A DNA stretch of 22,498 nucleotides from Silene noctiflora. Lineage: Eukaryota; Streptophyta; Magnoliopsida; Caryophyllales; Caryophyllaceae. The notes under the pieces are model-generated. The model made no database searches, had not been told where the DNA came from, and was given only the letters and a program-made list of their open reading frames with translations. This document shows positions 8,051 through 18,210 of this stretch, in pieces. Position 1 is the first letter of the stretch; each line of letters begins with the position of its first letter. Location: positions 39,822 through 62,319 of the forward strand of contig VHZZ01009673.1 in the NCBI GenBank assembly GCA_009801015.1, given 5' to 3'. Made by a program: the position numbers and the translations under genes.

Positions 8051-10106
8051 ATGGAGAAAATACCACCTTCCGCCTCAAGTTCATCTAATCCTCAATTTGT
8101 CGACATTCCCGAGATATTGTCAGGGGACGATCAAGGAACAACGTCTAGACAGACAGGAAATAGAGGTGATCAAAAGCGGGCTAGGCCGACTAGACCAGTT
8201 AGGTTTCAGGATCAACCTAAAAGGGTACCAAATAGGAACTTTAATAGACAAGTATCACTTGAAACAGGATTTTCTGTATTAAAAAGAAATGAGAATGAGA
8301 AAATTGGACTGAGTAGGAGTGGTAGAAGCCTTGGAGTTGGGTTCGGTTCGAGGGGTAATGGGATTGTTGGGGAAGGGAAGAAGGATGATTTTAGCAGGTT
8401 TAGGACTAAATCTACACTTAGTAAGCAACATTCTTTACTTCCTATGAGAAAGGAAGTTAATGAATTGGAGCATAATCCGAGAAATAGTTTCAATGGTTCC
8501 GAAGGAGGTGATGATTCTGTTAATACAAGTGTTCCTGCTGGTCGATACTTTGCTGCACTTACCGGTCCTGAGCTTGATCAAGTCAAGGTATTATCATCAT
8601 CTCTTAATCCGGCTTATATTTCAATTTTACGACTTTTAAGTGTATTTCACAACCAGTCTCCTGTAAGATATACTATTGATATAGTTGATGACCTCGTATG
8701 AGACCGTCTCATATGAGAATTTTCATTAACCCCTGCAAATTATGTGCAGGATTATGAAGACATCCTTCTTCCAAAAGACGAAGTATGGCCATTTCTCCTA
8801 AGATTTCCAATAGGATGTTTCGGAATATGCTTAGGGCTAAGCAGCCAAACAATCCTATGGAAATCAATGTCAACAAGTCCATCTATGAAATTCCTCCATG
8901 TAACTCCATACATAAACCTAATCCTCTGGTTTCTAGCCTTGTTCATCCTCTTCTTAGTTTCAACCACCTACCTATTGAAATGCCTCTACTATTTCGAAGC
9001 GATTAAACGAGAGTACTTCCACCCGGTTCGTGTCAACTTCTTCTTCGCACCTTGGATTGTGTGTATGTTCATGGCCCTTGGAACTCCGCCTGCCATTGCC
9101 AGTACGTTACACCCGGCCGTGTTTTGTGTGTTCATGGCTCCGGCGTTTATGCTGGAGCTGAAGATTTATGGTCAGTGGCTCTCTGGTGGGAAACGGCGGT
9201 TGAGCATGGTGGCTAATCCTTCGTCTCACCTTTCCGTCATTGGAAACTTTGTCGGAGCCATTTTGGCTGCTAAGGTAGTTCTGATTCCCTCTTATTCTTT
9301 GAAATTGTCTCGGTTTTTATAATTATAGTCTTCGGAATTGTCTCGGTGTAAACGTAATATTTTGATGTGTCTCTTTGCACAACAGGTAGGGTGGGTAGAG
9401 CCAGCCAAGTTCTTGTGGGCAGTGGGGTTTGCGCATTATCTAGTGGTTTTTGTGACACTATACCAAAGATTGCCGACGAGCGAGGCGTTGCCAAAGGAGT
9501 TGCACCCAGTTTATTGTATGTTCATTGCCACCCCAGCCGCAGCCAGTATTGCTTGGGACAGTATATATGGTGAATTTGATGGCTTATCAAGGACTTGTTT
9601 CTTCATCGCCGTCTTCCTCTACATCTCCCTTGTCGTCCGGATCAATTTTTTCAGAGGCTTTAGGTAACTTTATTTACCCGTATCAAACGCCCAAACCCGA
9701 ATCAAGTATAAACATGATTTCAACCATAAACTCCCTAAACCTCCTTTTTTTCCCAATTTATGACAGGTTTTCAGTAGCATGGTGGTCATACACATTCCCA
9801 ATGACGACAGCATCAATCGCGACAATCAAGTACGCTGAGGAGGTGCCATCAATAACTAGCAAGGGTTTAGCTTTATCGCTTTCATTCATGTCTTCAACAA
9901 TGGTGATCATTCTGTTTATTTCGACTCTTTTACACGGCTTCGTTTGGAAGACATTGTTCCCGAATGATCTAGCTATTGCCATTACGAAGAGAAAGCTGAC
10001 CAAAGATGCGACGAAAAAGCCTCACAAAAGACACTATGATATTAGGAAATGGACTAAGCAAGCTCCTCTTTCGATTGTTTCTGCTATAACTAAGAACGAC
10101 TCTTGA
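8051..10106 (+). CDS. SLAC1: Slow anion channel SLAC1 (guard-cell S-type anion channel), 4 exons
   Basis: Exons are 8051-8587, 8750-9274, 9386-9663 and 9767-10106, all with GT-AG introns, giving 559 aa; Arabidopsis SLAC1 is 556. SLAC1 is a plasma-membrane anion channel of the TehA/SLAC fold that releases chloride and nitrate from guard cells during ABA- and CO2-driven stomatal closure. The soluble N-terminus (1-180) has NRQVSLETGFSVL (Ser69, matching Arabidopsis Ser59) and FRTKSTLSKQHS (Ser121/Ser128, matching Ser113/Ser120, OST1/CPK target region). The multi-span core runs from about 194 to 520 and includes FHPVRVNFFFAPW, GQWLSGGKRRL and WWSYTFPMTT, whose Phe457 matches gate residue Phe450. 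The tail has AITKRKLT. These N-terminal motifs separate SLAC1 from SLAH paralogues. The start at 8051 (G at -3 and +4) aligns with Arabidopsis; ATG 7961 would add 30 residues. No disruption is seen. Confidence 0.95.
8588..8749 (+). other. SLAC1 intron 1 with a MITE-like remnant
   Basis: This 162-bp phase-0 intron (GTATTA...GTGCAG) contains GTATGAGACCGTCTCATATGAG at about 8696-8717. That palindromic motif resembles the ends of abundant MITEs in some Caryophyllales. It has no effect on the reading frame after splicing. Confidence 0.5.
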
Positions 10107-10270
10107 GCTAGAAATGTATTGCTTGGAACTTAGTATTGTTAGTACAGAACTTATTTACAACAGTTTATATAAATTCCATAAAAAAATACTTTTACAAATT
10201 TGATACTCCCTCCTTTTAACTCCAAATCCCTCATTTCCCTTTTCAATCCTTTTTATAGTGAAGAATTTTC

Positions 10271-10451
10271 ATAATTCTCTGCAATCTAGAAGATAAAATA
10301 AAGTCGTGTTAAATCTTAAAGTAAAATGATTCCGTAAGTTGGTGTATTCAACACAATTTTCATAATTCTCTGCTATCTAGAAGACAAATTTGTTGGTGTA
10401 TTCAACACAATTTTCATTACGAGTCATCTGAAAATGCGTTGGTGTATTCAT
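10271..10451 (+). repeat. Short direct repeats downstream of SLAC1
   Basis: CATAATTCTCTGC(A/T)ATCTAGAAGA occurs at 10271-10294 and 10361-10384. TTGGTGTATTCAACACAATTTTCA occurs near 10338 and 10391, with a partial third copy near 10439. The pattern is an imperfect tandem duplication of about 50-90 bp in the SLAC1 3' flank. A Stowaway-like left end at about 10205 precedes it without a detectable right partner. Confidence 0.55.
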
Positions 10452-10493
10452 CATTAAACGTAAGAGTGTAAGACTGGGTTATAAAAGCTCCTA

Positions 10494-10738
10494 ATCCGAC
10501 CAAAGGCAAAATATAGATTGATTGAGAATAAACTCGCGTAAGAGTGTAAGACGGGTCACAAATTGTGACGGGATAAAACGTGACCATTTTATGATAAAAA
10601 ATAACCATCCATAAATTCTTATGTATCATATAATGGTTACATTTTATCATAAAAATGGTCATATTTTTCCGTTACAACTCACAAATGAGAATTTGTATCC
10701 GACCATAGGCAAAATATAGATTGACTGAGAATAAACTC
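10494..10738. mobile_element. Foldback MITE flanked by a 42-bp direct repeat
   Basis: An inverted repeat with arms of about 45 bp lies at about 10546-10690 (left arm ...GTGACCATTTTATGATAAAA, right arm TTTTATCATAAAAATGGTCAT...). It is bracketed by near-identical 42-bp direct repeats, 10494-10535 and 10697-10738 (ATCCGACC..AGGCAAAATATAGATTGA.TGAGAATAAACTC, two mismatches). GTAAGAGTGTAAGAC also occurs twice (about 10459 and 10538). The hairpin is MITE-like. The long flanking repeats are larger than a normal target duplication. Confidence 0.55.
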
Positions 10739-11712
10739 ATTTGGCGAAAATTGTATATTCCTGATGGTCCAGTAAAAAAAAACACATTTGTGTTCCCCCT
10801 CCATGAAATTGATATTGAATTTATCAGCTTCTGGGTGGAAAACAAGGGAACACAAAAATGTTATCAGGACTCAGGAAGCCTAGAGTATCTATACAGAAGT
10901 AGACATCCTTACACATCCCTCTATCTTCGGCAAATATGGTAGCCTAAATATTTACCGGGTAGGAGGTGGTAAGGAGCCAACTGCTTCTATCGATAACCTT
11001 GAATTTGAAAGGCTACCAAGCTTTCAAGTGTAGTTTGTAAGATCCGATCATTCAAACAGGTGACTGTGTATAAACTTCATCTACAGGCATCTATACATCT
11101 TGGTGTGCCTATCCTGCGGTGAAAATATAAATGCTATTATCTCCACATTGGACCCGTCCTGCAAAGAGGATGATTAAAGTCACCACAAAACTCAGTTGAC
11201 ATAGACTTGGTGACAATGCCTGTTAAAATCAGGTCCGATAATAATCCACTTTTTTTTTTTTCGTGACAAAATAATCCAAGATGACATGATCCGGACATGA
11301 CCCAAAATTTTAAGGTTGAAGGAAGGGTCGAACCAGAATTTAAGATGACATGATCCGGACATGACCCTAAATACAAGGTAGTTGACATGACCCTAAATAC
11401 AAAGTAGTTTTTGACAGCAGCAACAACCCCCCAAAAAAACCTTAAAACTATACTAATCTAATAACTAATGAGGGTGTGACTGGGGTAGTTTAGTGGCACT
11501 TAATGTAATTAAGAGTAAAAAAAGGGAGGGTAAAAAGTGTCGGGTTCGTTGTTGACTTTTTTTAGTTAAAAAGGAATTGAGAACTTTGGTGGTGTGGATT
11601 TACTCAAAAAGGAAAGTCAGAGCTTTCGTTTAGATGGGAGCCGTATTACTTTAAGTCTTTAACAAAAGTAGTAAAGAAAAAAATGTCCACGGCTTCATAA
11701 AGAATAGAACAG
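10739..11712. other. SLAC1-TPXL tail-to-tail spacer with small direct repeats
   Basis: There is no gene here. A 26-bp repeat AAGATGACATGATCCGGACATGACCC (given as AAGATGACATGATC / CGGACATGACCC) occurs at 11278-11303 and 11342-11367. A related GACATGACCCTAAATACAA unit repeats at about 11359 and 11383. Both flanking genes end towards this region, so it should contain both 3' UTRs. I cannot fix either poly(A) site. Confidence 0.5.
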
Positions 11713-14700
11713 CTATTTTAGTGTGTGAAGATTGAACCTGCTCATGGCATTTCCAGGACCTAATTCAGCAGCCCCGGAACTGGCAACATTCAGAATCTGC
11801 TTTCCCTGGTGGGTGTCTTGTATATCTCGCTTTACATTTTGACCTTCATGGCATGATTCCCATCTATTTTCTTTTGATCCCTTGTAGTATGAAGAGTAAG
11901 TCAGCAATGTCCAGAACAAATGAAACAAAAATGCTTTTAAGTAACGTGCAAAAGAGGAACCTTTGAGAAAATGCAGGTCCTCTGGGGCAACTGTGGCTTG
12001 GCGCCATTTTTTGGCTGAGCTTCACCAGCAAGCGAGAGCTACAATAAATACAAGGAAGCGATATGATATTGTTATTAGCAGTATTTCAATTGATAAGCAG
12101 GCCAGGAAAGAGCAATAAGAAAATGCTGTAATAACCAAATAAAAGAAGAAAATCCAGGAAGGAGATAGTGAAATACCTTGCTGAAAAGCTCGACGGGAGG
12201 ATTTTGGTGATTCCTCTTTGCTGTTTGAAATTCGAACTCCTGAACAAAAAGAAAAGGAGTGTTTATACATTATACCACTAACAGACACACTGAGAATTTA
12301 CATGCAACATAATCAAGACCATGGCTTAATATATCACCTTTGGCACTGTAACATCTCGTTTACTATTTCTAAAAATACCAAGATCTCCTCTGCTTGTCAA
12401 TATCTGCATTCAAAATAATCCATCACATAACAGCCGTTGTGATGGAGCCTCGTTACACTGATTTAATAAAGCAAAACCAACCAACTAACTTGGTTGAGCT
12501 TCTTTTAAATTAATAAATAAATAGCACACATATGATGCAATTGCTGATGAAAATTTCAGTATGGGTCGTCTGGCAACAACCTCTTTGTATTTTCATTATT
12601 GCTGATAAATGATATCAAAGCTCAAAATTTGAAAGCACAAGAGGCCTTGATGATTAACTGCATGTCTGTGACTTGTTACCTTCTTATCAAGTGGACGTGC
12701 TTTGAAGCTATGTGCAAATGGACGTTCAGCCAACTTTTGAGCATCCACAGAATCACACCTAGACAAATCAGATACGACATAAAAGTTAAATACTTTTATG
12801 CAAGCATGCTTATTAATAAAACCCGTTGACCACCAAAGTACAAAGTATTCATCTAACAACTGACTCTCTTTCAAGGCCCTGATATCCAATAACGATACAA
12901 TTAATAGCAATTCTGTTCGACTGACAGAATGTTGCAATTCTAGATTCAAGACCAGTTATCATATGGGTAATCCACAGAGCTAATATACCGATATCCAATG
13001 AAAAAATTACGCATAAGTGCAAGATGGCACAACCAAATAAATAAACAGAAAAGTAGCCATCATCCACACTTTTCAATCTGTGTACATACCCTTTCCCATC
13101 CTTGTTTACGGTTTCCGAAGTGCTAGCAGGATTGGCTTTATTCAACCCCTGAAATCACCCGAAAAAATTAGTGAAGATAAAGAGAATTGTCTCACATAAT
13201 GACATAAGCACAGTAGTAGATGACAAATGGTTTTTGCGTCTTCTTTCTTAAGCTGTTTCCATGTTTTAGACAGGTCAGCATAAAAGTATATTTCAAAGTG
13301 ATGTTCTACGGGGTACACGTTATCTAAATGATAGAAGCCTATATTGTCCAAAATCCCACAATATCTAGTAAAACATAGAAGCAGATTCTGAAGTGAATAT
13401 GTCGGGCCAAAAATAAACTTGTCAAAGAGTGGAGACTTCATGAATTCATAGCTATTCATGCAAGATTTCATAGATTCAGAATTAGGAAACAGTTAGCCGA
13501 TGCAATTTTTGTAGGGGGTCATTAAGCCATTAGGTATTCCTTTATACAGCTGATCAGCAGATAGTCGTAACTCGTATTGTTTGCACAAATGGTCTAGCAT
13601 AAGCAGTGAGTCTGACTTGACCACAACTGTAACCTACGTACTGAACACTCCCTTCTATCCCGCTAGCTTCTTTTGTGGCATCGGTATAAAATTGCCACAG
13701 GAAAGGGAAAGTTAAGCCGAACGAGCGGAGCATCTCAACAACACAAATGAGAATGAAAAAAAAATTCAATTATACTGTTTCAGAAAGAATGCAAAAAATT
13801 GCTAGCATTGCACTTGTGACTTCACCTTCGTAGTTTGACAAAGCGCTGTTGTCGCTGTGGAGGCAGTCTGTTTGGCACGCTCAATGGATCTAAAGCGAAA
13901 GGCCTACAAAAGCAAACAACATAAGTCAATCAAGTAGAGACTCAAGAAACACCTTCTATGTAAGAATTGTAGCATTTAAAACAACAAAAAACATATGAAA
14001 TTGATCTCACTTGAATATCTTGCACCTGTGGGGTACTCCTCTTCGGGATTGTGCACACAGGGGCCTCAAGAATCTGAAAATTATTAAAGAAGGATATTGA
14101 GCGTTTAAGCGAGAAAGAAAGAGGAGAAGAATATATTGACGGAGAATTGTCTCTGTGGCTTAGATATAGACCTTTTTGTTCAATGGTCGTGCTTTATATC
14201 TGCCAATGGTTGAAGTAGGTTTTTCACCCTCTTTGCTACTTGTGGATCTGTTGATTAGAACAAATACTTTCACTCGATCAGGCACAAGCGCATAAACGGT
14301 AGTGCTTTTGATAAATAATGCAATGCAGTGACATACGAATTTACACCTTGTCCTCTCTGCTCTATGTGCAGTTTCTAGGTCTGGCTCTCTTGGTATGGTG
14401 ATCCTTAGCTTACTTTGTAAATGCATGCCCTGGGGAGCAATATCCTACAAGGCAATCAAATACATGAGGCAGACAATTAATGAAGAACGTAACCAGCAGC
14501 ACCATAAGTGCAATTCTTAGGCTAACAAATGTTGAAGTAAGCCGTAAGAGGGAGACATAAGAAACAAGAGCTCAGCTTCCTAGAAATTGACGCTTATTAT
14601 GCATGGATATCAAAGGCTCAAAGGTCTCTAAGCCAAGTGCAGGAGAACAAAGAACAATTTTATGAATCTAACTGATAGGAGAGCCCATTGAAGCCTCTTG

Positions 14701-17700
14701 TCTTCAGACATAACCCTAGTTTGAGAAGGCGAAAGACGCACAGAAGGTTTCAAGGCGCAAGGCACTAGATGAAGGCGTGGGCCTTATGAAACGATGCGCA
14801 TTGATTATCAAATGAACATCTCACTCTAGAATAATTTTTTTTGTGCAGCAATAGTCACCTTTTTTCGTTTTTAAAGAGGGCTAACATGAATTTATAAATG
14901 GAAATTAAACATTAAGGGGAGAAGAGAAGGGTGAAAATGTGAAATAAAAAGAATTTGAGGAAAAATTTATAGGATTTAAATCATTTAATAGTAGTGCGCC
15001 TTGGTGCGACTCACTAGTTGCACCTCATGCGCCTTTTGGATCTCATGCGCCTCGAGGCGATTTGGCTGGTGCTTCGCACCTCAGGCATGCTTTTTTAAAC
15101 TAAGGACATACCTTTTTAGGAATCTTGTGGGTTAGATTGGTTGGTTGCTTCATGTCAACAATCTGCAATAAAGGAAATCAAACACTCAAAAGGACATCCA
15201 ACTTATTATATTTAGCTTATACAACACCTTCATATAATCATGAATCTCTGTGAAAAGGATTTATATACATTTTTTCACAGATCAAGCAACTAGGATGAGC
15301 ATTCAACCTAAGAATTGGAACTTTGACAACCATCCACATTTGATAGAGATCACAAATATGATAAGAAGCAAGATGGTAGATGTACAAGTGTATGACCTGA
15401 ATTTCCGTTTTCAAAAAGCTACCCCAGTCAAACAAATTATCGAAAACTAATAAATTCTCTATCATGCTTAATGCTTTGATAAAATTACAGAGCTCAAAAC
15501 TAATTACGGAACGAAATTAATAGAGACTGGAAAAAGAGAGGTCAAAACAAAATGAGTGTAGAAACCATACTTTACGTGAGAGACCTCCATCTAGTTTTTG
15601 TCTCTTTGGAGCTTGATTTTCAGTACCACAATGGGAACTTGATAAACCTTCACCTATTTTAAATCTGACAACATAACAAATCAGTTAGAAGCGGCAATGC
15701 TTTCAGTAAATCATAAACTGGAATGTATCTTAAACATGCATTCGGTTTGTGAAGAAACTGAAAATAGAATGGGAGAAAGTTGAATAACTAAAACCAAATT
15801 CGTATGTGGAATCCCAGGTGACATGAAACCCTTGCAAATAATTACCTAACGTCAATAGCTTGCTGCCTCTGCTTTTGCTTAGCAAGCTGACTGGCAGTAG
15901 GATTCATTAGAGTTGAGGTCCTTGGCATATGTGGCTTAGCAAAGGATTTTGATTTTGTTTTCTTCATATCATTAGCCAAGTGATTGTAGAATGTCAAACC
16001 CGTAGACTGACCTGATACAAGCAAATAAAATGGAAGCACCAGATGAAGTAACGATAATTGCACTATGGAATACATGGACTTACAGAAGGCCAACAGGTTT
16101 TGCACTTCAATAAAAGTAATGAAAGAGTATTTAATGACCATCAATGAGGTCCACTAGTACCTCCAAATAAGCACTCTGCTTGTTTTTTAGCATCTTGCAA
16201 ACTGCCACCTTTTGCGTTCCACAATGATTGGCTACTCGTTTCTGTTACAGTAACCCAATAGATCATGTTTATTGTACAGAATAATTAAAAATAGAAGTTT
16301 GAACTTGACGGCTGTGCCAATCTGCTAAGCAGTATCGGCCGTTCAGCAAAGGAATACCTTGGTACGGTTGATTCTGATAGGAATATTGTTCTTGTTGATG
16401 GATATCAGCATCATCATCAACCAATGACATGCCGTCATCATAATTAGATAAGGGCAAAGCATCTGCATTTTGTGAGAAGAAGCCCTCCATTTGAAATAAT
16501 TTGGTCACAAACGCTGCAAATTTGAGTCAGCAATAAGCAAAGGCAAAATTCAGAAAACAGACATGCTTGGAAACTATCGTTTAAAGGCTAACAAAATGAA
16601 TCTAGCTACAACAGTATATTGTCTAGTGATCAAGTGCCCCTAAAATCTCTTGTTGCTGTATAGTTCCTACACTAAATTAGCCTCGTTTGACTTTTTATGC
16701 GAGAAGGAAAAGTCAAATGAGGCGAACCAGTTCAAATAGAGGGAGTAGGCATACTTAAGATGAATTGACTCTCCAAAGTTCAAGCATACTACTAAAAAGT
16801 AAACAACAACCAAGGAGTTCGTATAGAAAAGCAGGCCGAATCATTCGTCTTCCATACGTAAATCAGTGAACAATGACTATTACATAGCAATAAACTAAGT
16901 TAGCTGCAGCTATTGAATATGCTTTACAACAGTATATGCTTTAGTGAAGCTTGCAAATTTTTCAACAAAAGTCATTTAATTCCCAAGCACCATAACTTTA
17001 GTGAGAAGAACTGCTCAATTATGACTCATCTGCTATTTCACAGAAACCAGCTCTAGATTTAACCTAGTTCATTTAATTTTTCAACCACCATTAAACCCCA
17101 AGTAAACTCAACAATCAATAACAGTATTACTCCATTGCTTCCAATATTCCCGCAGATTTTACCACCACTTATCAACACAACAAGACTATGTCCCGTTGGC
17201 CAACATGAAAGTCGCAACAATAGTCTAATCAAACAACTGACGTACAGCCAATTTAGTGAGTCATTTTGCTTTACTTTATCGTAACACAACCAAATCATGA
17301 ATCTTTTACTCAATTAGAGTTAAAAATAGTAAACTTGTTGAATCAATGTAATAAAAATTTACACATTACACCAAATTTCACTACAAATGCTCGTCAAATA
17401 CCACATTCTTCATATCAACATCATCCACAGTTCATCAACTCGCAAACAATCGCATAAAACCAAAGAATGACGAGTCTTTCGCTTCATTAGAAATCGAAAT
17501 AAATCAATGTAAATGCTCGTCAAATACCACATTCTTCATATCAACATCATCCACAGTTCATCAACTAGCAAACAATCGCATAAAACCAAAGAATGACGAG
17601 TCTTTCGCTTCATTAGAAATCGAAATAAATCAATGTATTATGTCATCACACAAATTAAATCAAACTTCACTGCAAAATGCACATCAAATTCCACATTTTT

Positions 17701-18210
17701 CATATCAACATCATCTACGATTCATCATCTCGCAAAAAATCGCATAAAAACCAAAGAATAACGAGTCTTTCGCTTCGCTTCAGTACAAATGGAAATAAAT
17801 CAACATTTCATATAATCAAACACATAAAATCAAAATGCTCGTCAAAAAATACATTCTTCATCCGCAGTTCATCAACTCACAAACAATCGCATAAAGCTAA
17901 AACCTTAAACAACAAAATAAAACAAAAAAAAAATCAAATTAAACACAAAAAATCACAACGGACAAAAAACCAAACATAAAATCAAAAAAATTAGGGTTTG
18001 GGAAAAAGAGGAGAGAGAAAGATTACGAGAGGGGGGATAATTTGGAGCGGAGTTGAACCAAAGCTCGGACATCCGAGCCTCAGCTTGGGACTCAGGTTTG
18101 GAAAAATCGAAAAAGCGAGCAGCGTCAAATTCATACTCGAAATCGACTTCAACGACGTCGTATAAAGGAATATCATCTTCGAGCACCATTTCCATGTCTT
18201 GTTCCTCCAT
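11713..18210 (-). CDS. TPX2-family spindle protein, TPXL2/TPXL3-like, 16 exons
   Basis: Exons in transcript order: 18210-18027, 16513-16358, 16241-16161, 16011-15846, 15664-15571, 15162-15112, 14444-14347, 14247-14172, 14073-14011, 13903-13826, 13148-13090, 12758-12680, 12403-12338, 12239-12177, 12038-11961, 11880-11713. All introns are GT-AG and the frame is continuous (1560 bp, 519 aa). The N-terminus (about 25-68: YEFDAARFFDF, WFNSAPNYPPSPF) is the plant Aurora-binding segment, comparable to YSYDAPSDFINF of human TPX2. Further family motifs are PTASQLAKQ (about 184), PKRQKLDGG (about 216), KLRITIPREPDLETAHRAER (about 256-275), YKARPLNKK (about 302), PKRSTPQ (about 312), FKARPLDKK (about 395), ILTSRGDLGIFRNSKR (396-411) and PPVELFSKLSL. 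TPX2 proteins activate Aurora kinase and nucleate spindle microtubules. The short length and end in GSKENR plus 50 residues, without the C-terminal region of full TPX2, suggest the TPXL2/TPXL3 type. The last donor (GTTCCT) is weak. Confidence 0.92.
14713..15105. mobile_element. Foldback MITE in TPXL intron 6, touching the exon 6 splice donor
   Basis: Imperfect terminal inverted repeats, CCCTAGTTTGAGAAGGC at the left and (reverse complement) CCTTAGTTTAAAAAAGC at the right, enclose GC-richer arms with repeated AAGGCGCA / TGCGCCTT motifs. Flanking ACATA at 14708-14712 and 15106-15110 looks like a 5-bp target duplication. The right copy lies within the splice donor of exon 6 (minus strand GTATGT, 15111-15106). 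I cannot assign a superfamily. Confidence 0.65.
17389..17905. repeat. Minisatellite in TPXL intron 1
   Basis: Four units begin with AATGCTCGTCAAATACCAC or close variants, anchored at 17389, 17515, 17679 and 17837. Each continues CATTCTTCATATCAACATCATC...CGCATAAAACCAAAGAATGACGAGTC. Units 1 and 2 are nearly identical over about 120 bp. Unit 3 is more diverged, and unit 4 is partial and more diverged still. The spacing is 126, 164 and 158 bp because unit 1 lacks a spacer of about 38 bp between it and unit 2. The intron is 1513 bp (16514-18026). Confidence 0.85.

Noticed and set aside
10205..10265. Stowaway-like left end CTCCCTCC
   Set aside because: No reverse-complement partner end was found downstream, so no element could be delimited.
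10721..10942. 73-codon + strand open frame after SLAC1
   Set aside because: It begins with a non-ATG codon inside the 42-bp repeat unit, shows no family resemblance, and lies in the expected 3' flank.
15238..15465. Open frames on both strands between TPXL exons 5 and 6
   Set aside because: They are intronic. Exons 5 and 6 join in phase with GT-AG sites around this segment.
16660..16750. AGAGGGAGTA preceded by a short hairpin in TPXL intron 1
   Set aside because: It resembles a Stowaway right end, but no convincing left end or TA pair was found.
17389..17905. CRISPR-like array
   Set aside because: The units are long, adjacent and diverging, without constant spacers. It is a plant intron minisatellite.
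17677..17979. 100-codon + strand frame of Lys, Ser, His and Asn
   Set aside because: It lies in the minisatellite and AT-rich intron 1 of TPXL, antisense to the gene, with low-complexity composition.
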